A DNA stretch of 64,000 nt from Symbiodinium sp. CCMP2592 (GCA_905221615.1 CAJNDT010004035.1:558001-622000), one strand, 5' to 3'; shown: positions 53,972 through 63,634, counted from the first letter of the stretch. Numbers and translations: made by a program. The notes: generated by a model not told the origin, from the letters alone.

Positions 53972-56900
53972 ATGCCCATGGTCCATGAACGGCGCCGGTC
54001 TCGCACTCCACGTCGACACCATTCTGTACGTGCGGAATGCCCTCCTCATGCACGAGTACGAGGCAACAGACAGGCTCAGACCAGACAAGCTCGACTCATT
54101 GATTTTCTACATCAGGGCCCACTTCACCCACTGTATCGCCGTTTTGCCAATGGCCAGTCGGTGTACCCGCTTTCTTTCGAGTCCACCGATGCTTTACTAC
54201 TCGTTAACGAGGTCATTCGTCAATTGACAGAAGGTTCTTCATTGTCACCAGCACAATTTTCTGCACTACGTGATGATGACGTTGCCCACCACCTACGACA
54301 TGAACTCTTCCCTTCCTCATCATCCTCTACCTCTTCAACATCCCGGCCAGTCATGGGTTTCAATCATCTGAGGAGATCACAGACATCTGACAGTCTACCA
54401 CTCCGAGCAACCTCGACCTCATCTTTGCGACGCTCTACGACCAGGACATCCACAACTCCGTCTACATCTTCAACCTTATGGATTCCACCACCCCCTCTCG
54501 ATGCCATGTTCTCTCACCGTCCAGATCCCACACACAGGCCGTCTCCACCTCGAGTACATTATACCTGTCCTTCCTCATGTGACATGTCCCAGCCACCTCG
54601 GACTCCCGCATCTTCCTCTACAGGTCTAACTTCCTCGACCAGGACGTCCCTTACCACACCAACCGGCTGGACTAAAGACTCGGACCTCAAGATTGATGGA
54701 TTGACATCGGCACTACGACCAACTTTGCCTTCGATCTCCGACTCGCGCATCCATGAGTGGTTGGTCAGCAGATACGCACTGACACGCGTTCAGGTTGCTC
54801 ACACCTTACAAACCTCCGCTCTCCGACTCCTCTTCTGCCTGGAGATCTTCAGCTTTGACCACTTTTTCGCAGAAGATTTGGGAGACGACGAGAACGACGT
54901 TCCACAATTATCTCCGCGAACCCCAGCTCGTCACCGCCTACCACCTCATCCACACCGACTTCTTACATCTTTCCTAGACTTTTACATTGCGGCATTGCCG
55001 ATTATACGACAAGTTCTTCCACATCATGTCTTTGGACGTCTCTCCTGGGTACGTGCTCTGTGGTTCCTACAACTTCATCGCCTACGGTTCGCCACTACTA
55101 CCAACCATCGCGGTCTCCAGGATCTATTCTTCAATTTGGACGTACAGCCGTACACTCTGCGACATCATTTACAGTCCAACGTCGTCTACATCAAAGTCTC
55201 CCACAAACACCCCGGATGGTACATCGGCTCCACCATCCACACGATCATTGACCGGGAAGTTAGCCGCCGCTCCAAATATAATCAACTTTGTTCCGGCACT
55301 CAAGCGTTCTTCGAGCCTGCCTTACGCATTTGGCACGCTGCCGGTACCTACGATCATCACCTACCTATTACTTTACAGCACCGACCTACTGAAGAACAAG
55401 TCCGCGCCTTGGAACAATCTCTAATTGCCACATATCATCCACACTTGAATGCCCCTTTCGTCTACACGTTCCTACGGAAATTGGGAGTACAGCTGGAAGC
55501 ACCCATGGTCACCACCTTCTTGGAGGGTGGCAACGGTGCTCGTCTCCTACGTGCTCATCATCGCTACACACACTACCGGGATCTACCGGAACTCCTTGGC
55601 ACTCGCTCCCTCATCGAGCAACGGGAGACCCTGGCCACAATCATACAATATGTCGGCAGCAATGGCGTTCTCAAGTTTTTCTCACAACGAGTTCTACGTC
55701 GGAATGGCACTCCGATAGCCTACCTTTACTTACTCGTACGCTTCCTTGTCTTCGTGGATGAGCCACATCAAACACGTGCCCTACAAGCTTTACGTCTAGC
55801 CCTTCGCTACAAAGGAGGAGATATCCCGCCTCGTCACCGATTACTTCCTCTTCCTCAATTGGCTCATGACTTTTTACGACAAGCTCAACATTGGTTGGAC
55901 AGCTACATACTTCATCACCGAGAATGGTTCCCACCTTACCATCTACCACGATACACCATCACCGAGAAGAAGGCCCCTACGCTTGGTCAAACCTTGTTCA
56001 ATCACCACGCATGGCTACGATTGTGGGACCCAGAGAAACCCTTCTTGTGCTGTTGTCAACAACTACCAGGACAACGCACACCCTCGGACCATGTCGCAGC
56101 CCCAGCCGATGTCGTCCTGAACGAATCCATCTTTCGGGAAAACATGAGCGACGGCCGATGGTTGACCAAATCCCAATTTCGCAGGTTTACAGTGGCCCCT
56201 TTGAACCGATGGTTCAAGTTGTGGCGACAACCCGACCAATCTTTACTTCGCTGGCAAGTCTTTGTCTCACACCAATGGCAACTCCACAGCCAAACTCTAC
56301 GGATGCGTCCTGACGGCAGACAGTTACGCGAACTCAAGAACTTACGGGAAAGCTCGGAGCACATCGTGATCTCCCCTATTGATCATGGACCGCATTTGGC
56401 TTATGCATTTTGTCCTCGACAATACTTCGACATCTTGACCAAGACTTTCTTGGATCCTGCAGTCTTCTGGCGACGAGACACCAACCCGATGCAGCTATCG
56501 GAACACATACAACGAGCTATCAAACGACATGTTCCCACACGTTATCACTGGGCCCTGGCACCCAAAGCAGCTTTGCCGTATGCCTACGTGCTCCCCAAGC
56601 CCTCCAAACAATTCCTGAAGGGTCGCCCGATTGTCAGCTATTCCAACACGTGGTGTGCCACGCTCGCGAAATTTCTTTCTACCGCGGTCCTACAGATGCT
56701 ACAGACTGTTGTTCCACCTCAGTTCGTGTCTCCTACCGTCCACTCCATCATCCAGACGTTCATCCATGCCTTCCGCAACAACCCGGTCACCGTGGAACTT
56801 CAGCTACTTCAACAAGATCTTTCTGGTTTCTTCACTTCGGTTCCACATGATCGCATTTACCACTCGATCTCGTCGTTGACAGACATGTTCGCTCGCCACC

Positions 56901-57421
56901 AACAGATTCCCTTGGACTCCGACATACAGATCACGATGCGGGACCGCAATTCACTTGGTCGCCTATTTCGAGGCCGATATCGAAAAGCCGGTTCACATTA
57001 CAAACCTCTATGCCTTCGTGACTTACCTTCATTGGTTATGTTCTTGCTACGTCACTCCTTTTTCACAGTTGGCACGGAGATTTTGGTACAACATCGCGGG
57101 GCCTCTATGGGCTCACCCTCCTTCGGATTTGGGATGGGGAACTGGAATCCCTGGATGGTTGCCAACGACACCACTCCCACCGAGGCCACGATCCTCTTTC
57201 GTCATCCTCTACGTCCCCGTATGGTTGGTTCCAAGAGATATATTTACATCCACATTTCTATGGTCTTCCATTGGAATTGGAACATGTTCCGGGACAAGAA
57301 CTACTGGGCACCGTCGTGGACACCGCACAACGTTCCATCCGACTCGTCCTTCCACGGAACAGTATCTCTTTGCGCTCCCCGTGCTCAGTCTCTTCGACAC
57401 GCAGGAACACTCAGGGACTGA
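53972..57421 (+). CDS. Array cistron 9, GIY-YIG endonuclease plus reverse transcriptase (permuted Penelope-like order)
   Basis: Residues 1-300 are Ser/Thr/Pro-rich. At about 404-496 comes a GIY-YIG nuclease: VVYIKV, then GWYIGST (415-421), DREVSRR, EPALRIWHA, EEQVRALEQSLI and a final HLNAPF. A Cys/His patch follows (CCCQQLPGQRTPSDH). RT motifs begin at about 872: YVLPKPSKQFLKGRPIVS, LQQDLSGFFTSVPHDR (motif A, Asp near 948) and VQHRGASMGSP (motif B). Nuclease first, RT second is the order known for permuted Penelope-like elements. The expected Tyr-x-Asp-Asp/Asn box is absent in all frames, and the thumb-like text (GLPLELEHVPGQELLGTVVD; YLICRLSWPKAVIAPQVREL) lies in another frame, ending at 57627. 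So the RT is broken near 57130-57260, or the gene needs splicing/frameshifting. Confidence 0.8.
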   Translation: MPMVHERRRSRTPRRHHSVRAECPPHARVRGNRQAQTRQARLIDFLHQGPLHPLYRRFANGQSVYPLSFESTDALLLVNEVIRQLTEGSSLSPAQFSALRDDDVAHHLRHELFPSSSSSTSSTSRPVMGFNHLRRSQTSDSLPLRATSTSSLRRSTTRTSTTPSTSSTLWIPPPPLDAMFSHRPDPTHRPSPPRVHYTCPSSCDMSQPPRTPASSSTGLTSSTRTSLTTPTGWTKDSDLKIDGLTSALRPTLPSISDSRIHEWLVSRYALTRVQVAHTLQTSALRLLFCLEIFSFDHFFAEDLGDDENDVPQLSPRTPARHRLPPHPHRLLTSFLDFYIAALPIIRQVLPHHVFGRLSWVRALWFLQLHRLRFATTTNHRGLQDLFFNLDVQPYTLRHHLQSNVVYIKVSHKHPGWYIGSTIHTIIDREVSRRSKYNQLCSGTQAFFEPALRIWHAAGTYDHHLPITLQHRPTEEQVRALEQSLIATYHPHLNAPFVYTFLRKLGVQLEAPMVTTFLEGGNGARLLRAHHRYTHYRDLPELLGTRSLIEQRETLATIIQYVGSNGVLKFFSQRVLRRNGTPIAYLYLLVRFLVFVDEPHQTRALQALRLALRYKGGDIPPRHRLLPLPQLAHDFLRQAQHWLDSYILHHREWFPPYHLPRYTITEKKAPTLGQTLFNHHAWLRLWDPEKPFLCCCQQLPGQRTPSDHVAAPADVVLNESIFRENMSDGRWLTKSQFRRFTVAPLNRWFKLWRQPDQSLLRWQVFVSHQWQLHSQTLRMRPDGRQLRELKNLRESSEHIVISPIDHGPHLAYAFCPRQYFDILTKTFLDPAVFWRRDTNPMQLSEHIQRAIKRHVPTRYHWALAPKAALPYAYVLPKPSKQFLKGRPIVSYSNTWCATLAKFLSTAVLQMLQTVVPPQFVSPTVHSIIQTFIHAFRNNPVTVELQLLQQDLSGFFTSVPHDRIYHSISSLTDMFARHQQIPLDSDIQITMRDRNSLGRLFRGRYRKAGSHYKPLCLRDLPSLVMFLLRHSFFTVGTEILVQHRGASMGSPSFGFGMGNWNPWMVANDTTPTEATILFRHPLRPRMVGSKRYIYIHISMVFHWNWNMFRDKNYWAPSWTPHNVPSDSSFHGTVSLCAPRAQSLRHAGTLRD

Positions 57422-57627
57422 CCACACGGATTTATCTCATTTGCCGATTATCCTGGCCCAAAGCCGTCATTGCTCCTCAAGTCCGTGAACTTGTTCATCT
57501 ATATCGTGAACGAGGTTTCTCTGAACGTTCACTGGAAGACGCCTCCCGGTCCGTACTCCGTCGTTTTGGACTACGTTGGCGACAGGTCAGTGAACCCCCG
57601 GAAAACTTGCTCGCATGCGTGTATTGA
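57130..57627 (+). pseudogene. Out-of-frame RT C-terminus (thumb) of cistron 9
   Basis: The frame one base back from the main one reads IYLHPHFYGLPLELEHVPGQ, ELLGTVVD, RIYLICRLSWPKAVIAPQ and VRELVHLYRERGFSERSLED, to a stop at 57625-57627, 34 bases before motif 10. Its place and hydrophobic pattern fit the RT thumb. Between motif B and this point two frame changes are needed. A third frame shows ILYVPVW where the catalytic box should be. Confidence 0.6.
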
Positions 57628-57660
57628 ACTGGCGCCCTTTTGTCCGTTTGTTGATTTGTT

Positions 57661-57680
57661 CGCAGGCATTTTAGGTCAAG
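57661..57680 (+). promoter_or_regulatory. Longest spliced-leader relict (motif 10)
   Basis: CGCAGGCATTTTAGGTCAAG matches the dinoflagellate leader from its second base to its end at 16 of 20 positions, including the terminal TCAAG. Preceded by TTTGTTGATTTGTT. ATG 41 bases from its start (57702). Confidence 0.75.
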
Positions 57681-57701
57681 TTACCACCAGAGCCCTTCAT
57701 C

Positions 57702-58556
57702 ATGGCCGGTTCTTCCCCCGATTCCTATCTCTTGGACGACGTCACCTGGACACCAGACCCGGACATGGACTCAGACCTGGACGCCTCCTCCGCACATGAT
57801 GCTGGTCTACCTCCCGCCGGTTCAGATGTTGATGGGGACCCCACACCTCATCACACCCTTCCTCTTTCTCCCTCTCCTCTCCCCAGAACACCCGCCAGCA
57901 AACGCCGTCGACGACATCGCCACCACACTACCTCCTCTTCTTCCACATCATCCCGACCTTCCAAGGCCACGTCAACATCATCTTCGACATCTTCATCGTC
58001 TTCATCCTCTTCTTTGTGCCCCACTACGGAACTACGAACACTGGACCCACCTATTTCCTCGTCCCGTTCGAAGACACGCCCACGGAAGACACCTTTGGGG
58101 ACCAGCACTACCACTCCAGCGACAGGAGCTACACCAGCCCAGACCAATTCTCCCTCAGCGACTTTACACGCTCCCCCTCGTGTCCGAATTCCTCCCCGAG
58201 GAAATGGTTATACATTACATCGAGTACGCCGCAGCAAGTCGGGCACTACACATTCCACCGTATCATTCCATGGAGATGCCGCAGAACGTCGCCGACAACA
58301 GTGGCTCCGACAATGGCGCCAATGCACTCCTGCCTCCCCGTACTATCAGGACGTGCAGAACTGCATCAGACATCGCGCCCGCATTATGTTGGACATCATA
58401 GCACATGAACGAGGAGGACCCACTGCAGCTTCGGACAATTTACGGATACGACGCCGCTATCACCTACCAGAAGACCAACTCATTCCTTTGGCACTCATCT
58501 ACCGGGATTGCGCTGCTCGCCGACGACGGTCCGTCCGTGAAGTTCTGAGTACCTGA
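57702..58556 (+). CDS. Array cistron 10, Ser-rich linker and basic C-terminal domain (284 aa)
   Basis: An acidic N-terminus (DDVTWTPDPDMDSDLDAS) is followed by a basic cluster (SKRRRRHRHH) and long Ser/Thr tracts (STSSSTSSSSSSSS). The last 100 residues look folded: TTHSTVSFHGDAAERRRQQW, VQNCIRHRARIMLDIIAHER, RRRYHLPEDQLIPLALIYRD. The basic cluster could be a nuclear signal. No homolog recognised. Intact frame from the ATG after motif 10 to a stop 61 bases before motif 11. Confidence 0.6.
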   Translation: MAGSSPDSYLLDDVTWTPDPDMDSDLDASSAHDAGLPPAGSDVDGDPTPHHTLPLSPSPLPRTPASKRRRRHRHHTTSSSSTSSRPSKATSTSSSTSSSSSSSSLCPTTELRTLDPPISSSRSKTRPRKTPLGTSTTTPATGATPAQTNSPSATLHAPPRVRIPPRGNGYTLHRVRRSKSGTTHSTVSFHGDAAERRRQQWLRQWRQCTPASPYYQDVQNCIRHRARIMLDIIAHERGGPTAASDNLRIRRRYHLPEDQLIPLALIYRDCAARRRRSVREVLST

Positions 58557-58616
58557 TTCCACCGAGATCCCGCTCTGGAAAACATGCCCGATCACTCCGT
58601 TTCGTCAGTTCCTTAC

Positions 58617-58642
58617 CCGCAGCCTTTTCACCGCAGCTTTTC
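58617..58642 (+). promoter_or_regulatory. Double spliced-leader-like motif 11 (CCGCAGCCTTTT and CCGCAGCTTTTC)
   Basis: Two acceptor-like copies lie 14 bases apart (58617, 58631), the only doubled site. ATG 58680 is 63 bases from the first. Confidence 0.6.
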
Positions 58643-58679
58643 TGTACAAACACAGTTGGTTTCCCTTGCTCACCAACGA

Positions 58680-59250
58680 ATGGCTTCCTTCATTGACGTC
58701 CTCCCCTTGCTCCTCTCCTATTTCGAGATGCAGACTGTGATACAATTGGATCCCCGTCATTGCCAACGTCCACACACTGACGACCGCCACACCACTCGTT
58801 CCGCCTTCTCCATTTTGACCGCACATCACGGCGATTGTTCCTGGCACCAATATGGCGTTTGGCAACAGTTCCTCGCCGCCCTTCAAGATCACAAGATGAG
58901 CGCCCACAACTTCTTTGGCTTCCACCACGACAACACGGTGTTCACGATCTATCACTATCAGCCCTCGGTCATTGTATACTGCAATCAACTGTGTTGGCGA
59001 GCCCACGTCCACTTACGTTCTGCATCACGACTTTGCCTACGTGTCCGTATTCGAGACCCTACCCTAGCACAGTGGCGACCTACTTCGTCTGGACCCTGGA
59101 TTACCACATGCTGGTGTTCAGCGCATTGCCTTTCCTTTTCCAAATGGACACCTACGATTTCTCGCCGCCACTCACCTCCTCCACCCATCGCTACGGACAA
59201 TCCTTATTGGCAACAAGAACAACAACGACATGGTCTTCTTCCCGCTCTGA
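58680..59250 (+). pseudogene. Array cistron 11, broken (frame change and stop)
   Basis: Starts MASFIDVLPLLLSYFEMQTV and continues naturally to VFTIYHYQPSVIVYCNQLC near 58990. The likely continuation is in the next frame (TSTYVLHHDFAYVSVFETLP), which meets TAG at 59065-59067 and then resumes (PHAGVQRIAFPFPNGHLRFL; TILIGNKNNNDMVFFPL) to TGA at 59248. In its own frame the ORF stays open to 59258, but as unnatural text. One indel plus one nonsense change would explain this. Function unknown. Confidence 0.5.
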
Positions 59251-59336
59251 GACGGTGAAGCTTTGGAGGACACGGACGGCAATTTTTGAGACAAAGACCC
59301 TCACTTGCACATCTTGACCCTGGTCCTTTTGCTCCA

Positions 59337-59348
59337 CCGCAGCCCTTT
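59337..59348 (+). promoter_or_regulatory. Spliced-leader-like acceptor motif 12 (CCGCAGCCCTTT)
   Basis: Preceded by TGGTCCTTTTGCTCCA. ATG 71 bases on (59408). Confidence 0.6.
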
Positions 59349-59407
59349 CAGCAATATTTGGTTAGTCCTCCGCCTCTCCTTTCCTTCCTTTCGTCGCCCG
59401 TACACTC

Positions 59408-59588
59408 ATGGCCCCGCACCTATCCGACATTCCTTTGGAATGGTGGCTTGATTACCTGGTGGAGCTCCGAGTATGGCAAGTTCGTCCGATGACCTCCCCC
59501 GATCTCCAGATCCCTAGCACCCTCCTTGACCCACGCTTTGTGATATCGCAACACCGATTCACCACATCTCAGAACCGCTACTACCTCG
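59408..59588 (+). CDS. Array cistron 12, cut off by the gap
   Basis: Starts MAPHLSDIPLEWWLDYLVEL and is open for 60 codons into the N run. It shows that the unit has at least one more cistron before the next copy begins. No family recognised. Confidence 0.55.
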
Positions 59589-59688
59589 NNNNNNNNNNNN
59601 NNNNNNNNNNNNNNNNNNNNNNNNNNNNNNNNNNNNNNNNNNNNNNNNNNNNNNNNNNNNNNNNNNNNNNNNNNNNNNNNNNNNNNNN
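59589..59688. other. Assembly gap, 100 N
   Basis: Exactly 100 N, the usual filler for a gap of unknown size. It joins the end of unit 1 to a position equal to 45549 in unit 2. Confidence 0.98.
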
Positions 59689-60479
59689 TGATCAACCGTG
59701 TGTACCTGCCGTTTGTGACATCGTATATCATCTTTGCTGTACATTGGTTTCACTTGGCTATTATTATTCTGGTTGCTCTTCTCTGGATATGGCATGGGGC
59801 TAAGCCGAGAACCCCGACCAGTCGTTCTCCTGCAGCTATGGTATCACTTCAGAAACAGTCAGTGCTTGAGTTCATGTCGTCTGGTATGCGCTGGTTTCTG
59901 GATGGCTTGGGGCTAAGCCGAGAACCCCGTTTAGCACGTACACTTGCAAGCATTGTTCAGTGCCAATGTCCACCTCTTCAGCCCTTGCCGTGTCCTCCGG
60001 TGCGTTGGGGTTCAGGCTGGCGTTGTGGTTTAGTTAGGCAGGTTGAGGTGTCAGCCACAGACTTTCTGCACTCCATGAAGCTACCTGTCCGAAGTCTCTG
60101 ATGTGTGGTCACTTGAGACCTGGACATCAGATGGTCCGTCGCATACCGAAACCTTCCTTAGCATTCAGTGTGTAGTCCTCCGGGACGGTGGTGTACGCCT
60201 CGGTGCTGCACTCAGATCCTCCAAGTTCGGAGGCGCCAAATTCAGTGTCAGCGCTCAGACCAGTTCAATGGAGAGAACAGTGAAGCCACACGGCCTACCC
60301 GCCTCTCATGGCACCCACAAATTCGGCTCCATGCCTACCAACACGCGATTGCAGCTCAAGCAGCTTCAAGCACTCATACCCAAGGACTCAGGCAGGATAC
60401 GTTTTGACCGTAACGTTCTAGCGACTTTTCCCTGTAGTAGTTGTTGTTGTAGGCTGTGCATTGCTTGTCTGCATTCGCC

Positions 60480-61771
60480 ATGCCTCCTCGTCCCCGTCCA
60501 TCCTGTGCACCTGGACTCTGGCCGACCGCACCCTCTCGATCACGATCTCGGCGACGCCCGAGGTCTGCGTCTTCATCGTCCTCTACTTCTTCTTCCTCGT
60601 CAACGCCGGCGGCACCTACGACCCGGACTGCCGCACCTCAACGTTCCACGTTGACTGGCCGAATCGCTGCCCCGTTACAGCCTCCACGACCTATTGATAT
60701 GGCAGCTCCAATGTTCCTGATCTTTCTCCTCTTCCTCCGAGCCCGTTTTGGCCTGGTTTACCTCCCGCTGGCTCACCGCCGTCTTCCTCCAACAACGACC
60801 AGTCCGTGCCTGCTGCTTATGCCTCTACCTCGCCGCCGGACCCGTCTTCTACCCCTACGGCATCTTCGACTTCGCCACCTACAGCATCTTCGACTTCACC
60901 AGCTCCTTTCAGCTCTGCTTGCACGCTGGCCACCTTACGCCAGTGTTTGGCCGCGGCAGACCAGCTTGATGCCTACCTACAATCCGATTACTCTACCCGA
61001 TTGGGCTCCCTCAAGGCGGTACACTGGGATCGAGTATATACTGCATTGCTGCAATACAGGTCCTACTTCAAAGCGCTCCCTCATCGTCGACAATGTCAAC
61101 AGGAGTTGCTCTTGGAGGGACGCAAATTTGACGTGCCTTTTACTTTAGCCGATCCGATTCTTACAGTGATGCATCTGCTGGTACATGCGGGATACCATCC
61201 TCACAGTGTTCAGTTCAAGTTCACACATGTCGAGGCTCCCCAACATCAACCAGACAAAGCTGGCCGACCCATGCTCATGGTGTCGCTCCCCTTCCCCGCA
61301 GCAGCTGTACGGGTTAGCGGGGCACCTGCAGTCGCCTATTTTGGCCATAACACGGACCTTCAGGCCGCCTTTGGCATCCTGAAAGAAGGATGCATTCGCC
61401 CCAGCAACTATGACCCCGTTGACACTTCTTGGCTGCCGAGTCCTGCCTTTTACTCTCGCGCTTCCGTCCACAGTCTCAGCGGAGCCTTACGGGCTGCAGC
61501 CAAGTTTGGGGGATGGGGTTCTCCCCGTCCGATTTGTGTATATGGCCGAATCCCTATTTGCTATCTCGACATAGCCAATGCCACGCCTACCGACACACCG
61601 TCTTCAGTGCTTCCCAACACTCCCGCGGCCTATCACCTGAAGAGCGACAGCGGAGGCACCGTCCCCGAAAACGCGGCGAACTACTTCGTCTCCATCCTGC
61701 ACGGCAACGACAACCGTTGGGGTGTGCACTCCACGCTCGCACAACCAGAAGGCATCGCCGTGTTCATGTGA
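60480..61771 (+). CDS. Copy 2 of array cistron 1
   Basis: Same RS-rich start, same move to the -1 frame, same stop as 46359-47650. One Ala becomes Thr (61583); the 61723 change is silent in the C-terminal frame. Confidence 0.55.
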
Positions 61772-61851
61772 GAGGACCCACAAAAGGTGTGCGTGATTTG
61801 CGTTATGGCATGGCTGGTCTCTTTGTTGTTGCCGCCTTATTCTTCTTCATC

Positions 61852-61863
61852 CCGCAGCCGTTT
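61852..61863 (+). promoter_or_regulatory. Copy 2 of acceptor motif 2
   Basis: CCGCAGCCGTTT, identical to 47731-47742 with its flanks. Confidence 0.65.
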
Positions 61864-61895
61864 TGCTGAACTAAGTGTGACCTTGCTAGCACATC

Positions 61896-62783
61896 ATGGC
61901 CTCCTCCGCCTTCACTCCTGAATATTTGCAGTTGTTCTTGGTGTTTTTCGAGTCGTTGTCCGACCACCAACTGCTCCAAGTACGTGATGTATTACTACGA
62001 GCCCATCAGAATCGATCGACGTTGACTCCTATGACACCGGTGGCTACGACAACTACTCCACCACCTCCGGATGCTCCCCCACCTGCCACGGCGCTGCTCA
62101 CCTCCAGTGACCCAGGCCCTTATTCCTCTTCTGGACCTCCAGTACTTCCACACAGCAGTGGTAGAGCAGCTGTGGTGCCTGCGACTCCCATGGGACCACC
62201 ACCGATTCCTTCTCATTTGGATCCTTCTCATTTGGATCCCTCCCAGCGCCAGACCCTACCACGACTTCGCAGACGGGACCGTGACTATCCCCGAGATGAA
62301 GACCGTTCTCGCCCTGCAGACCGCGATCGGGATCGTCATCGCCGGCGACGTCGCTCAGTATCGTCACCTCCTGCTGACCCACTACCTGCCGGCCCTTCTT
62401 CTCCTCTGATGTCATCTACCTCGGGATATTCTGATGCCAACCCGATCGGCCACACAGCTCCACCCCCCGCCGTCTCCAAGCACTCTGGACGCCCTCTTGC
62501 ACCTAAGGTCGATGCTGACGGTACTGTCATTTACGTGCCTGTCAAAGCCCGACCACAAGTTCCACCTCCGCGGACCACAACGGCGACAACTGGCCGATCC
62601 CGCAGTCGGCGTCGCCGCCGCGATCGTGCTGACCGAGACCGTGACGATCGTGAGGATCCTGACCGCTCTCGAGGTGCGCGTGATGTTCCCCATCGCGATC
62701 GAGACCGCGATCGACACCGACGGGATGTGAGCGGCGACCAGCAGCGGCCACCCTTGACTCTCTACTCCGTCGCTCGGGCCTGA
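61896..62783 (+). CDS. Copy 2 of array cistron 2 (RD-rich, 295 aa)
   Basis: Reads the same as 47775-48662 throughout, as far as I can compare. Confidence 0.65.
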   Translation: MASSAFTPEYLQLFLVFFESLSDHQLLQVRDVLLRAHQNRSTLTPMTPVATTTTPPPPDAPPPATALLTSSDPGPYSSSGPPVLPHSSGRAAVVPATPMGPPPIPSHLDPSHLDPSQRQTLPRLRRRDRDYPRDEDRSRPADRDRDRHRRRRRSVSSPPADPLPAGPSSPLMSSTSGYSDANPIGHTAPPPAVSKHSGRPLAPKVDADGTVIYVPVKARPQVPPPRTTTATTGRSRSRRRRRDRADRDRDDREDPDRSRGARDVPHRDRDRDRHRRDVSGDQQRPPLTLYSVARA

Positions 62784-62834
62784 ACAAAACATGCGCCCCC
62801 CGCGGACTCTGCGCCTCCTTGTTTCTTGGTTGTT

Positions 62835-62846
62835 CCGCAGCCATTT
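62835..62846 (+). promoter_or_regulatory. Copy 2 of acceptor motif 3
   Basis: CCGCAGCCATTT, identical to 48714-48725. Confidence 0.65.
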
Positions 62847-62887
62847 CCTACATCATTCCACAGTCTTGCGCTTCCCTGACACCACAC

Positions 62888-63499
62888 ATGTCTTTCCGAC
62901 GCTCTGCTCCCTTTTCATCCTCTGCCTCCTCTTCCTGCTCGACATTGTCGTCATCCACTTCGGCAACTGTTCTGGAGTACTTGAACGTATTAACTGATCC
63001 TTTCATTCTCTTCCGGGTGTTCTTACCATTCCTGGAACTTCGTCTACGTACAGCTCTCGTCCCTCCGGACTCGATCATGGACACTGCCTCTGCCCGTACA
63101 CCTGCTCCGGACTCCACTTTAAGGTGCCTCTTTCCTATTGCTGAACTACATGGCCAGGCCCTTGCGTTCCGGACGGAACGCGACTATCACCTTCACTATG
63201 CCCTCGCCGAGATTACATTTCATCCCCGTGCCGTTGCTTCTTTGATGGTGACCTGCTCGCGAACATATTACGCAGTACGAGCCCTTCTTCGTGATCGTGG
63301 ACTTCAATATGCCTTCTACGTGGAACGCACCCCCGATCTTCCACGGTCACATTCTTCTCGACCGCGCCTGTCCATTTTCCATCCGTTTTGTCCACAACAA
63401 GTCCGTGGCATGGCGTTACACCGTGGACTTCAGCATTGGGTCTTCATTCCCTCCAGCTACCAGGAGTTACCTCTGATCCGGCTCGGACGTTTCTCATGA
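62888..63499 (+). CDS. Copy 2 of array cistron 3 (203 aa)
   Basis: Same protein as 48767-49378, with the same alternative-frame ending (stop at 63550-63552). Confidence 0.55.
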   Translation: MSFRRSAPFSSSASSSCSTLSSSTSATVLEYLNVLTDPFILFRVFLPFLELRLRTALVPPDSIMDTASARTPAPDSTLRCLFPIAELHGQALAFRTERDYHLHYALAEITFHPRAVASLMVTCSRTYYAVRALLRDRGLQYAFYVERTPDLPRSHSSRPRLSIFHPFCPQQVRGMALHRGLQHWVFIPSSYQELPLIRLGRFS

Positions 63500-63565
63500 T
63501 GCGCGCTCAGGACCTGGACAAAGAGGACTATTTGCTACTGCGCAGTTCCTAAGCGAGCTCATTTC

Positions 63566-63577
63566 CCGCAGCCGTTT
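63566..63577 (+). promoter_or_regulatory. Copy 2 of acceptor motif 4
   Basis: CCGCAGCCGTTT followed by TTATTTTGGCTCC, identical to 49445. Confidence 0.7.
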
Positions 63578-63634
63578 TTATTTTGGCTCCTTTCGCCTGC
63601 TTCCTCACGCCTCCTCCCATTCTTCCTCCTCCTG

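Noticed and set aside
45419..59588. Bacterial or phage operon, because of tightly packed same-strand genes
   Set aside because: No ribosome-binding sites, the spacers are pyrimidine-rich with AG acceptors and leader-like motifs, and the same scaffold carries a spliceosomal NOG1 gene.
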